From positions 159,695 through 223,694 of the forward strand of contig NW_004191814.1 of assembly GCF_000330505.1 (NCBI RefSeq): DNA of 64,000 nucleotides, in the 5' to 3' direction. The stretch is from Entamoeba invadens IP1. Its lineage: Eukaryota; Evosea; Mastigamoebida; Endamoebidae. The notes beneath the pieces are model-generated. The model was not told the DNA's origin. It searched no databases and saw nothing but the letters and a program-made list of their open reading frames with translations. Position 1 is the stretch's first letter. Each line of letters begins with the position of its first letter. This document shows positions 9,881 to 20,202 of the stretch, in pieces. The position numbers and the translations under genes are program-made.

Positions 9881-11842
9881 ATGAGTTCAAAGAACACGGG
9901 TCCAGTATTGCGCTGCTTCTATGTCCAATTTCCACTCAACTCCGTCAACATCGAAACTTTAGTCTCGACATCAGATGATATCAAAGTCACAGAATATCTC
10001 CAGTTCTTGTACCCCGAGTTGGATAAAATTAGTTACGCTGCTATCGAAGCGATTCCCTCAAAAACTTTTTCGTGTGTTCGAACAACCATCGACCACGACT
10101 ACGAACACTGTTTCATCCTCCGTTTTTTGGAGAAGACCCCAAAAGCCATTTTAGTTATAACATCGGAGTACAACCCATTTTTCCAAACTGTGTTGGACGA
10201 AGTCAAAAAGAATGTGACATCCATTAACATCAAAGAACTTTTTGGAAAACTCAAGAACCTTCAACGCACCGAATTGATATGTGACAAGTCGGCTATTTTA
10301 AAAATCGTCGACTTCAGAATCTTTAAGGTCGCGGTCAAGCCAAATGATTTTGTGATTAACACATTGTCTTCATTTGGTGTGAATGCATTTGTCGATATTG
10401 TTTTTAAATTATTACTTGAAGAACGGTATATTTTCCTTGCATCATCCATCGAACAACTCAACCCAATCATCCAAGCATTCACGTTTGTGTTACAGCCCTT
10501 TGTCTGGCAACACATTTTTGTCCCTATATTGCCCATGTTCTTAAACGCTTATTTAAGTTCGATATTACCTTGCATCATCGGGTGTACTCGAGGGACTTAT
10601 GGTGCTTTTGTGATGGAATTTGGCGCGGATGATGCTGGTATGCACGTTGTTGATTTAGAAAAGCGCCAAGAAACGTCGCGGTGCATTTCGGAGAACACGT
10701 TGAGTAACGAGGAAGTTGGGATTTTCCTCTCGAAATTGGACTTCGTTGTGAACAATAAAGAGTCGTTTCAAGATGAGGACGTCATTGATGTCTTCAGAGA
10801 GATGTATCAAAAGATATTTGGACACTTAAACAAATACTTTGAGAAAGTTGGAGATGCGTGGAGATTTCATACGCAGAAATTTGTTGAAAGTACGCCATCG
10901 ATGTTTAAAGGTTTTGTTGAGAAATTTACACAGTCACAGATGTTTTGCATGTTTGTGGAACTCCAAGAGAACAATTTACTTGTGAACAAACCTGTTCAAC
11001 AATTTGTCATCAACACCACTAAACAATTTCAATACGACAAACTTTCGAAAATCAGTCCAGTCGAGCGAAGGTGTCGGTCGTGTTTACAAGAGATCAAATT
11101 GGATCAACCCTTTTTCCAATCACAAGACAAAAGTGTGTTACACCGACAATGCTCAAAATGTATTATTTGTGACAAATTTTCAGATTTAAAGAAATGCCCA
11201 TTGTGTGTCGGGTTTAAACAACCAGTGACTCAGGAAGAGATCGAAAATTCATATAAAAAGGCGTTGGAGAGAAACGCTTTATTGCAAAAGAAATTGAACG
11301 AGAAGTTATCAGAAAACGTCCAAGAAGGCGACCTCACCGCTGAACTCCAAAACAATTTCGGAAAGACAATTAAAGAGCGCGAGAAGTTGTTGACACTCAA
11401 AACTCCACAACGCCGTGGCGAGTCTAAACCGAACTTTTTGAGACAATCAATTTCAAGAACATTGGGGTCTTTCGGAACAAAAAGAAAAACACCAGAAGGA
11501 TCCCCTTTAGTCGTTTCATCAACACCAATTATGCCAATATCCCCTTCTAAACGAGCTACTATGAGTCCTATGTACCCAATCCCACCTCCACAAGACCAAA
11601 TGTTATTCCAACCACCACCCGTCCCCCCAAAGAGACCTTACAAAGAACAACGCGTTGTAACACCAGACAGACAACTCTCAAAGTCGGTCGACTCAAATCT
11701 GATTGTTTTTGCTCCTCTTCGCCATGTCCAAACAGTTGATGCAAAGAGTGAAATGACTAAATCTACAAATGTAAAACGTTACACGACTAAACAAGTCAAT
11801 AGACCGCTGCCCCCAGTCCCACAGAATAGATGCAAGAAATGA
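9881..11842 (+). CDS. DENN domain protein with a LIM-type zinc finger
   Basis: 653 residues. DENN proteins are usually guanine nucleotide exchange factors for Rab GTPases. The u-DENN part begins at residue 11 (RCFYVQFPLN), and the core DENN block is clear at about residues 175-245 (FVDIVFKLLLEERYIFLASS, then PIIQAFTFVLQPFVWQHIF and LSSILPCIIGCTRGTYGAFV). After the DENN region, at about 398-444, comes a Cys/His array (RRCRSCLQ, HRQCSKCIICDKF, KKCPLC) with LIM-like spacing. A coiled coil follows (EEIENSYKKALERNALLQKKL). The tail is Pro-rich with PxxP motifs (FQPPPVPPKRPYK, RPLPPVPQNR), suited to SH3 binding. The domain order suggests a Rab regulator tied to the cytoskeleton; target Rab unknown. 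Confidence 0.82.
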   Translation: MSSKNTGPVLRCFYVQFPLNSVNIETLVSTSDDIKVTEYLQFLYPELDKISYAAIEAIPSKTFSCVRTTIDHDYEHCFILRFLEKTPKAILVITSEYNPFFQTVLDEVKKNVTSINIKELFGKLKNLQRTELICDKSAILKIVDFRIFKVAVKPNDFVINTLSSFGVNAFVDIVFKLLLEERYIFLASSIEQLNPIIQAFTFVLQPFVWQHIFVPILPMFLNAYLSSILPCIIGCTRGTYGAFVMEFGADDAGMHVVDLEKRQETSRCISENTLSNEEVGIFLSKLDFVVNNKESFQDEDVIDVFREMYQKIFGHLNKYFEKVGDAWRFHTQKFVESTPSMFKGFVEKFTQSQMFCMFVELQENNLLVNKPVQQFVINTTKQFQYDKLSKISPVERRCRSCLQEIKLDQPFFQSQDKSVLHRQCSKCIICDKFSDLKKCPLCVGFKQPVTQEEIENSYKKALERNALLQKKLNEKLSENVQEGDLTAELQNNFGKTIKEREKLLTLKTPQRRGESKPNFLRQSISRTLGSFGTKRKTPEGSPLVVSSTPIMPISPSKRATMSPMYPIPPPQDQMLFQPPPVPPKRPYKEQRVVTPDRQLSKSVDSNLIVFAPLRHVQTVDAKSEMTKSTNVKRYTTKQVNRPLPPVPQNRCKK

Positions 11843-12346
11843 CATCAATGTTTTGTACTCTTGTATTTACCATGGCTTTGTTTACTATAATTTATAGTTT
11901 ATTTCTCTCTTTTGGTGGTCTTATTCTATAATTAAAGTATAGCTCTTTTACTATCACTATTAAAATTTGTGTTTCTGGTTTTGGTCAAAAATACTTCACG
12001 TCACTAAACCATAAAGTATAGTAACATATAGTATAATTATAGTAAATAATTGAAACATTCCTCACATACAGGTTTTATGCTCCGAATTGGTTAAATAAGA
12101 AAGAAAAAATCCCTCAAAAAACACATGAACTTGAAATGGTTGATTGCACAAATTTGTCCTCTCAACTCGGGTGAAAATCCCTAAGATATTTAACAAATTG
12201 AGTTTTGTAACAAGACTAAAAGAAAGTTAAACATTTCTAGTAAAATAATTAGATCAAATAGTAAATAACCTGAAATAGAAAAGTGGTGAGTATCGCCATG
12301 TCAGAGATAACCCAAATAAAAGGGATAAGAACTAATAAAAAGTGAA
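11843..12346. other. intergenic spacer
   Basis: Begins with ACTATAATTTATAGT at about 11884. The last 250 bases are less AT-rich and hold a 19-codon open frame at about 12125 (MNLKWLIAQICPLNSG) that could be an upstream ORF; I do not call it a gene. Confidence 0.45.
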
Positions 12347-13435
12347 ATGGCATACTCTTTCCCGAAATTCTCATTGTTCATCGGACTTGTTCTGATGGGC
12401 GTCATCATTGCGAACTCGCAGTTTGGTATTGGCAACAAGATGCAAGATCAAGCTGTGTTCCGCGAGCACTTAAAGGCGAAAGTTCACAAGGAGATGTGTA
12501 ACGGCAAATACCCTGCACCAGTAGGGACACTTGTAGCGAAGTTCCCGATGATAACATCGACTCATATGTTGATTGCTGCTGTATCTGCATTGGCGCTGTG
12601 TTTCTTGTTCAACTTGATACCACAAAATGGGTTCTTCTCATGGGTGATGATTCACTTGTTTACGTTGGCGTTCTTCTTGGTAGCGATAACTGCTGGTTAT
12701 TTGTTTGCTAAGTCGCAGTCAGACATGTGCGTAAAGGCCAAGGAAATGGTATCCGTCAACTCGACATGCCCATTTGCTGGTGTTATGGAAAACAAATTTG
12801 TTCAACAAGGCATCAATTATATTCCAGAGACTATTAGAGCTAAGGCTATGACTTTCAAAGACATTTTGGTCGAACATGTGACTAAGTTGGGCATTAACGC
12901 GCCAATTTTCGTCATCGTTATTGCTTTCTATTTGATCAATAAGAACACAAGAAGTGTCACCCGATTCGAAGTGTTGGGTCTCATTTCGTTGATTGTATCC
13001 CTCATTTCCGGATATGGATATTATCAAGAGACTCATGACGTCGTGTTCTCAATTGTCTTCCCAATTGCTACTATCGTCTTGGTACTCATTTGTGTCAACT
13101 TGGCATTGAAATTAGGGTTCTTCTTCGTCGTACCAGAATACTTCTTCTCGGCCGCTTCTATTGCTTTCAGACTCTTCTACGTCCTTGCTGCTTTCAACAT
13201 TCCATTCGCTATGTTGATTGCTGTTGGGTTCTTTGTCTTCTTGTTCGTCAACATCGCAGTGTGGTCTGATGGATTCTTCTTGTCTGTTGTCTTCTTGCTC
13301 AACTTCGGTTTGTCTAAGCTCTACACTTTCCCGGCCGACTCCCTCGTTGTTTTGTTATTCACCTTGGCTGTCTTTACATGCGATTGCTGCTGCAAAAAGT
13401 CCTGCAAAGCCGAGAAGAAACCCAAAACAGATTAA
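12347..13435 (+). CDS. polytopic membrane protein, unknown
   Basis: 362 residues. The N-terminus looks like a signal or anchor (FSLFIGLVLMGVIIANS). Several more hydrophobic segments follow at roughly 72-92, 97-120, 182-198, 208-224, 230-255, 265-300 and 305-345. A lumenal or extracellular stretch after the first segment carries Cys residues (HKEMCNGKYPAP, SDMCVKAKEM, NSTCPF). The protein ends in a Cys cluster and basic tail (CDCCCKKSCKAEKKPKTD), a plausible palmitoylation site. Codon use is strongly biased and GC-richer than its neighbours, often a mark of high expression in Entamoeba. I do not recognise the family. Confidence 0.7.
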   Translation: MAYSFPKFSLFIGLVLMGVIIANSQFGIGNKMQDQAVFREHLKAKVHKEMCNGKYPAPVGTLVAKFPMITSTHMLIAAVSALALCFLFNLIPQNGFFSWVMIHLFTLAFFLVAITAGYLFAKSQSDMCVKAKEMVSVNSTCPFAGVMENKFVQQGINYIPETIRAKAMTFKDILVEHVTKLGINAPIFVIVIAFYLINKNTRSVTRFEVLGLISLIVSLISGYGYYQETHDVVFSIVFPIATIVLVLICVNLALKLGFFFVVPEYFFSAASIAFRLFYVLAAFNIPFAMLIAVGFFVFLFVNIAVWSDGFFLSVVFLLNFGLSKLYTFPADSLVVLLFTLAVFTCDCCCKKSCKAEKKPKTD

Positions 13436-13631
13436 TTAAGTTCGTTAACACATTTTATTATAATATTTATCATATTATAATTATAGTATTACTCAATAGT
13501 ATTTAAATTAATAAACTCCTCGAAAACAAATCTTAAATAGATAAGTAATGTTATTATTATTTTCTTCTTGCATTAAATAGTAAAATAAATAGTAAAATAA
13601 ATAAAACAGAATGATAACAAAAACAAAGTGA

Positions 13632-16438
13632 TTAATTGGGTAGTTGTGATGTGTTGGCTTCTTTTAATTCAATCGAAGGCGATTCAAATGAATACACAAA
13701 CAACTCATGCACAACAATAGTAAAGCTACCGAAGTCACCCGGGAATAAAGTCATTGGGATGATAATATATTCCCCGTGTTCGACATTAATTGTCTTAGTG
13801 ATCGACCCGGTGTATGTGAAATCCGTTGAGAAGACAATTTGTTTGTTCTCAAAGTTAAACACTTTCTCGTCTTTATTGACTCGAATCATCGTCATCCCCT
13901 TCGAGATTTTGTCATCCGAATTGCCCTTTTCGATCAGCTCGACAACTATTCGCGTCGAGTCTCCTATTCGCAAATAAAATTGTTGGTTCTTCCACCAATC
14001 GCTGTATGTGAAACTGCCTCCTGCAGTCTCGCTATTCCACGCCCCTTGTGCCCACACTGTTTTTGTTGGGAAGAATGCAGACATATAAATTTCCCACATC
14101 GAATACACATAGATTTGAAATGATGCTCTTGCTGATTTTCCTTGCAGATATGGTAACAAAATATGGGTCTCAATTTCATGCTCAAGCATTAAAGAAGCAC
14201 TGCCATCTTCATTCAAGTCGCTCTCCTCTTTGACGTTTCCAGGCATCAAGACGGAGAGTGGCATTTCATACGCGTTCTTCTCAAACATTACAAAGCCGAC
14301 CTCGTCCTCATCTTTGTCGACATTTGCAGTGAGTACTATAAACATTGGCGTCGGGTGAATGACCGTCATAAGGAACTTCGGGTTATCGCACCATTGATAC
14401 GAACTATTTTTCACTCTTCCCCCATTCGTGTGATACGTCCACTCTCCATTGATTTGATACATTTTCCAATCGGTGTCAATCTCATTCAATGCTTTAACTA
14501 TGCACGACGCATACAAATACTCAAACTCTAAATTGAACTTCCTCCGAATGTTCGGTTGGTACGTGCATCCAAAGACAACATACCACCCAACATCTAATTC
14601 AACCGTTTGTTCTATTCGCCTCTTCGCAGAAAATGTGACCCCTTTCCCACTCGCACTTTCATCATCAAGTTCTAAGATCCGTTTGCGGTCTTTCGACTCT
14701 TCTGCATTCAACAAGTATAACCCAATATGGGTCAAGTTACTCTCTTCCGCTATTTGCTCTAAACTAATGCGGACTTGGGTCTTCACACGAATTTGTAAAC
14801 TGATTTGTAAGTTGTTTCGCCACGTCGGGAACGCATGACACCCTCCCGCACTCACTCCTTTCCATTCGGATGAAAACCTCACAATTTCATTGTCCCCGTT
14901 ATCTATCGTTTTCCGCGTGATCTCCGCATTCGACTTGACTAGAAGGACTTTACTATCCAAATTTTGGTACTCTCTTCTCAATGGAACAAACGGTTGATTT
15001 GGATTTTCATTGGAGAAGGAGGAGATGGGTGATGGCATATTTCGTTCCTCTGCGGTGCGTTCCGACTCGACGGCAAACACTTTTGGGATGTTGAGCGAGT
15101 CTTGTTGTTCATGTTCGATCATGTTCTCGTCTCCAATTTCCTTTTCGGAGTGCCACGGGAAGTTAGCCAACGGTACTGGTGAGAATCGCGTTGGGACTTT
15201 ATGGATTGGCATATCTTCTGGTTTTGATGGGGAAGTGATCATGTTTTGGACTAAACTTTTCACGTCCGCATCTGCTAAAGACTTTTCTGGTTCTTGTTGA
15301 AGAAGTGTTTCATTGTTGTCAACATCATCATCTTCTTGTACATCTGCCATCGCAAATCCTTTAATAATATCATCGAGTTCATCCATCTCATCTTTAAGAG
15401 ATTGGTCTTGTCGTTGGTCTTGGACATCAGGCTTTTGTGCAGTCATTTCTTTCTTCCGCATTTTGATGAGCTCGAGTGCCTTTTCAATACCACCGTTCTC
15501 TTGAATCTTCTCGGAGAGTCGATCTAACAAAACGACAAGACTTTGTTTGTTCTTCATAGTTATGAATGGGTGTTGAAGAAGGGTAGTAGCTCGTGCTCTT
15601 TGATCCGGGTCTTTCACTAAACACAAACTTAAAAATTCGCGCATTAAAAGACTGTGTTCGTTCTCGTTTTTCAATTTGGGAGGGGGGTTCTTGTGAATCA
15701 GCATTAACACTTTCATCGGGTAGATATTATAGTACGGCGGATATAACTCGGCCATTTCTATCACAGAGATCCCTAACGCCCACACATCTACCTTTTCATT
15801 ATACCCAGATTCATCAACTATTTCAGGCGCTAAAAAGTACGGCGTTCCAATTAAAGTCTTGTGGTGACTTTTTGCGTCGAGGGTCGTTGCTATGCCAAAG
15901 TCCGCCAACTTCACCGTCCCATTTTGAGAGATCAAAAAATTGGCCGGTTTGATGTCTCGGTGGATTTTGTGGTGTTGATGAAGATAAATAAGTCCATTCA
16001 ACGCATCGTGGCATATCTGCGCTATAACGTCTTCAGGCAACTCAAGGCCAAGGATATCAATCATGTCCGCAACTGACCCATAAAAGCAGAACTCCATCAC
16101 AATCTATTCGTTACTATAATGTACTATAAACATATACTATATCAAAACGAGAATCGAATAATAAATATACTATACAAGTACTATACAAAGCAAACCCATA
16201 TTTCCTCTTGTCTCCTGAGTGATGTGTAATACTTGATGATGTAGTCACACTTAAGAAGTTTTAAAATGTCGATCTCCCTCATTGTTTCTTGGTTACCAAC
16301 AGCTGATAAGCATTTAATAGCCACAAACGTCTGTGTCGTTTTTTCAAAAGCTTTGTACACCGACCCAAAGGAACCTTGACCAACCCTCTGGACCAGTTCG
16401 TACTCCGCGAACTCGTCATGCGCCATACCAAAGTCCAT
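13632..16438 (-). CDS. Ste20/MST-like protein kinase with three calpain-III-like repeats
   Basis: Two exons, 16438-16196 and 16103-13632, joined across a 92-base intron (GTTTGC...GAATAG, phase 0); 904 residues. The join restores EEIWIVMEFC, the hinge typical of MST/Hippo kinases. All kinase motifs are present: GQGSFGSV (from Gly20), VAIK (Lys42), Glu55, HRDIKPAN (Asp131), DFG (149-151) and the P+1/APE segment GTPYFLAPE (167-175). The domain ends near residue 265. An acidic, disordered linker follows. The last 400 residues hold three similar beta-rich blocks near residues 490, 635 and 770, each with W-x6-GG then an aromatic/Asn patch (EWKGVSAGGC, EWTYHTNGGR, AWNSETAGGS), as in calpain domain III. 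These may bind lipid or calcium. No coiled-coil SARAH domain is seen. Confidence 0.85.
16104..16195 (-). other. intron of the Ste20-like kinase gene
   Basis: 92 bases, donor GTTTGCTT and acceptor GAATAG on the minus strand, phase 0. Its interior contains repeated TATAGTA units. Confidence 0.85.
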
Positions 16439-16696
16439 CGAAGCTCTTTTAGAGTTTTTTAACTTCGTTTTTTCAGTTAAGGACTAAAAGTGTATTGGAC
16501 TCCAATCATTTTGACCTCTTTCGCAAAACACAGTATCAATCGTTATTATTATTTTACTATTTAATTATACTACATAGAATTCTCTCTATAAATAATTGTT
16601 GTATTAATAGAATTGTTGAAACCATATTTATAATTACCGTATAGTAAATAAATGAGAACTGAAAGAGACATAACATAAAATAACACAATTGATGTC

Positions 16697-18187
16697 TTAG
16701 AGTGAATTGCTGTCTCGTAACAACTCTTCGACTTTTGCAGCGCGCTTTCTGATCTCAGCGTTTGGCGATTGGAGGAGCTTACTATAATTTTGCATGATAT
16801 TGAGTTCGTTGAGTTTGTCTTTGATTGTTGGGGTCATAGTCAAGTTATCGAAGCTTATCAACTTAATGATGCCAGCAAGAAGAGACAAGACCATTGTTTG
16901 GTCGGGCGTTAATAAAGTGATGACAATAGCTTCGCACAACAAGTCGCTGCGGACTTTGCTTAAATCGGTGAGTTTATATAATACATTAGTGAGGACCCAT
17001 CCACACTCGATCTTGATCTTAGCGTTCGTACTTTCCACAATAAATTTACACGATAACATTAACCCCCCCGATGACACTACGTTCTCCGTCATCCCTTCAA
17101 AACTCCCAGCAGAGATATTAGAAAGAATCCAGAAACAGATCTTCTGGATGTATTCGGGTGAAGTAGTGATTTTTGTGACTGCGACTCCACAGATCTGCCC
17201 CGAACTGGGTAAGTCATCTTTTTGAAAGACATAAGCACCAAGACATAATAAACAAGCTTCACATAATTTCTCGTCAGTGTTCAATTCAAGGAGTTTGATG
17301 CACCGCTCCTCGGCACGCAGTGGACGCAATTCATTCACAAAATTGCCACTCATGTATAAGCCATGAATTGCATGCATCATATTAGTCATGATAAGGATAT
17401 CATTGATGTTGATCAATTTCGAAAAGAAGATGATGTAACTCACCACAAAGTCATGGGCGTATTGATAATTTGAACAAATCACTCGGATGATCGACGATAT
17501 CTGGCGATACACTAGCTCCGCACCAACTTCGGGAATCGACGCTACAGCAGTCACCAATTTGCCAAACAAGTTTTGGTTCAGAAATCGGGAGACTAATAGA
17601 GGGTGTGTGCACGCAGTGCTGATACTATCGAGTGTGACTGCAATGACTTGGTCGTTGTCACATGTCAAATACTTCAAACACATATCGACAAACCCTATTT
17701 TTATCATCTCTTCGGGTTGAAGAAACGGGGACTCCGCGCATATTACCAGTATCTGCGCAAACATAATGAACACGCGATATCCATTACTCCGTATTTGTTG
17801 AAACAACGGTTCTCCATAACACATCGAAGCAATACGGAACAATACGGGGATGACACGTTTCATAAAAGGAACATAAAGCTTTGGTTCCATTATCATCTTT
17901 TGTCCCACAGCGGTAACACTTTGGAATACAATGTCTTCGGTCACCGGGACGACGCTTAAGTTCTTTTCTAAGTACTTAAAAACTTCGTCTTCGACTTTTT
18001 CATACGCTTTACTTATCTTCTCGGATTCTATTTCTTTTTGCCTACGAATTAATACAAGGTTGGCGTTTGTTATCTCCTGACGACGTTCAACTAACAACCG
18101 CTCCCGTCGGCTTTGCCGACTTTCGTCTTGGGATATCCGATGTGAGCGAAGAATACTTTCTTGACTCCCTTCCAACCTATAAGCCAT
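16697..18187 (-). CDS. importin subunit alpha, divergent
   Basis: 496 residues. Importin alpha carries proteins with a nuclear localisation signal into the nucleus together with importin beta. The N-terminal 60 residues are a basic helix resembling the importin-beta-binding domain (RQSRRERLLVERRQEITNAN). An armadillo array fills the rest. Typical Trp/Asn NLS-binding pairs are seen in the late repeats (ICFWILSNISAG and IECGWVLTNVL), corresponding to repeats 7 and 8. The expected WxxxN pairs of repeats 2-4 are not present (for example QVIAVTLDSISTA). The C-terminus is short. It is a diverged copy; another, more typical importin alpha may exist elsewhere in the genome. Confidence 0.82.
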   Translation of the reverse strand: MAYRLEGSQESILRSHRISQDESRQSRRERLLVERRQEITNANLVLIRRQKEIESEKISKAYEKVEDEVFKYLEKNLSVVPVTEDIVFQSVTAVGQKMIMEPKLYVPFMKRVIPVLFRIASMCYGEPLFQQIRSNGYRVFIMFAQILVICAESPFLQPEEMIKIGFVDMCLKYLTCDNDQVIAVTLDSISTACTHPLLVSRFLNQNLFGKLVTAVASIPEVGAELVYRQISSIIRVICSNYQYAHDFVVSYIIFFSKLININDILIMTNMMHAIHGLYMSGNFVNELRPLRAEERCIKLLELNTDEKLCEACLLCLGAYVFQKDDLPSSGQICGVAVTKITTSPEYIQKICFWILSNISAGSFEGMTENVVSSGGLMLSCKFIVESTNAKIKIECGWVLTNVLYKLTDLSKVRSDLLCEAIVITLLTPDQTMVLSLLAGIIKLISFDNLTMTPTIKDKLNELNIMQNYSKLLQSPNAEIRKRAAKVEELLRDSNSL

Positions 18188-18204
18188 TACTAATACAGTT
18201 TACT

Positions 18205-18285
18205 ATTTTAGTATTATAATGTATTATAATATATTATATTATATTATATTATATTATAATGTATTATATTATATTATGTTGAATT
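18205..18285. repeat. ATTAT-type microsatellite
   Basis: A tract built from TATTA and TATAATG units, running about 80 bases between the divergent importin alpha and Vps45 genes, so it sits in the shared promoter region. Confidence 0.7.
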
Positions 18286-18469
18286 GATTGTTTCTATACC
18301 AATCCAAATAACAAAAATTGTAATGGAAAATTGTTGGACAAATCCAAGACATCAGAAATACCGTATCATAAATTATAGTTTATAAAATTATAATTTATGG
18401 TTTTAATAATACAAGAAAGAGTAGTGATGGATAAAGAGGAACTGAAACTGCAAAACAAATTATCAAAGA

Positions 18470-20155
18470 ATGAACACCGTTGTTGCTCTGCAAGAGTATT
18501 TGACTTATACATTTGATGAAACGCCAGGGATGAAAGCTTTGATAGTAGACTCGGACACTATTCCTGTTGTGTCTGTGTTATTTTCCATGACAGAAATTAT
18601 CCAAAAAGAGGTGTACTTAGTACAGCAACTGAGCGACCCCACACGAGACTCGTTACCTCATTTGAATGCCGTGTGCCTCTTACGACCAAGTAAAGAAAAT
18701 ATGGAACTTCTTAAGAATGAGTTGTCTGCGCCGAAGTATGGGAAATACTATTTATGTTTGTTTCTATGATACCACTAAGCTCTTGATGTCACAAATAGAC
18801 TTCACAAACTTCATTGACACAACCCAACTCACTTTATTGAGTCACTCTGACATTCATGAAGTTGTTCAAAAGGTGTTGGAATTGTATGTGGATTATATGC
18901 CAATCAATGACGACCTCTTTGTCACGTCATGCCCAAATTTCTATTCAGTGACTGCACCAAACTCGTTTTACTTGGAACAGAAAACAATCAATTCACTGAC
19001 TTCACTGTGTCTCTCTCTCAAAAAGAATCCCTCAATGTTTGTTCTCTCAACTTGCCTCTAAGACGGTTGAATAGATTGATGTGTAGACGCTTCCAACAGA
19101 ACTCCGAACTGAGCAAACGAATAGCCGAAGGTCTCAGCCAACAATTGGAGAGAGAAAAGAGTACGTTCACTAACAGTAGCACAGGCACAACACTTATCAT
19201 CGTCGATCGTAATTATGACCCGATCACTCCTTTATTAACACAGTGGACGTATCAAGCGATGATCCACGAGTTTGTTGGTATTGAAAATGGCAAAGTTGTT
19301 GTCGACGATCGGTCGCTTGTTCTTACAAATGACGACTTTTTCATCGAGCACATGTATTTGTTATTCAGTGACATCACCGACTCCATTGTGACAGCAGTGA
19401 ACGACTTAACTCGGAAAGCTGGTGTTGGGAGTAAACAATATGCCTCACTTGAAGAGATGAAACAAGTTATCGAATCGATTCCACAGCTTAAAAAAGAGTC
19501 TGTTGGTGTTAAAAAGCATTTGGGGTTAATGGGGATCATCAACAAGGCGGTGAGTGTCCGACGGATGTTAGATGTTTCACGATTAGAGCAAGAGATAGTG
19601 TGTTCGAGTGGTCGTGCCGAGTTATTCCAGAGTGTTGTGCAGATGTTTTCTGGGGACTTTAAAGAGGAAGACAAGATTCGGGTAGGGATGCTCTATGCCT
19701 TGAAATATGAAGAAAAGTGTAGTGAAGTGATACAAGAGTTAAACAAAGTTGGTATCCACCCAGACAAGACACAAGTGATTGAGACTGTCATTCGATATGC
19801 TGGTGCAAACAAACGACCATTAGACATATTCACAAAGGTCAAGAGTGTCTTAGGCTTTGTCAAAAAGAGTGTCGCTGGCGTCGAAAACGTATTTGTCCAA
19901 CACAAACCACTTTTAGACTCTTTGCTCGAACCTTTTGTGACTCAACAACTTCAAGACAAGTTCCCATTTTGCAGAGGAGGGACTACAAACGGTCGGGACT
20001 TCATTATATTTGTTGTCGGCGGAGTTACCTTTGAAGAAGAGATAGCTGTCGCAACACGAAATCGAAATTATCCAACTCAGAAGATCATTCTCGGTGGGAC
20101 TGATATTCTGAACACTACTAAGTTCATCAATGAGATCAAAGTGATGAAGAAGTGA
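18470..20155 (+). CDS. VPS45: Vps45, Sec1/Munc18-family SNARE regulator
   Basis: Three exons, 18470-18755, 18799-19036 and 19087-20155, giving 530 residues. Vps45 binds a syntaxin of the trans-Golgi/endosome and controls SNARE assembly. Family blocks are clear: ALQEYLTYTFDETPGMKALI, EIIQKEVYLVQQL, ICxLRPSKEN-like VCLLRPSKENMELL, LIIVDRNYDPITPLLTQWTY, GVENVFVQHKPLLDSLLEPF, FVVGGVTFEEE and IILGGTDILNTTKF. The two introns are 43 and 50 bases, with donors GTTTGTTT and GTTTGTTC and acceptors AAATAG and GTGTAG. Removing them restores PKYGKYYLYFTNFID and LKKNPSIRFQQNSELSK, which align with other Vps45 proteins, so the apparent frame breaks are introns and not errors. Confidence 0.92.
18756..18798 (+). 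other. intron 1 of VPS45
   Basis: 43 bases, GTTTGTTT...AAATAG, phase 1. Among the two shortest introns in the window. Confidence 0.85.
19037..19086 (+). other. intron 2 of VPS45
   Basis: 50 bases, GTTTGTTC...GTGTAG, phase 2. An earlier AATAG at 19071-19075 would not restore the conserved IRFQQNSE segment. Confidence 0.82.
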
Positions 20156-20202
20156 CTCATTTTTATATGTTTTCTTCACCATCATAACCCGAGTGTCAAA
20201 AA

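Noticed and set aside
18740..19090. Apparent frameshifts in VPS45
   Set aside because: Introns GTTTGTTT...AAATAG and GTTTGTTC...GTGTAG restore the conserved protein exactly, so this is not a pseudogene or a sequencing error.
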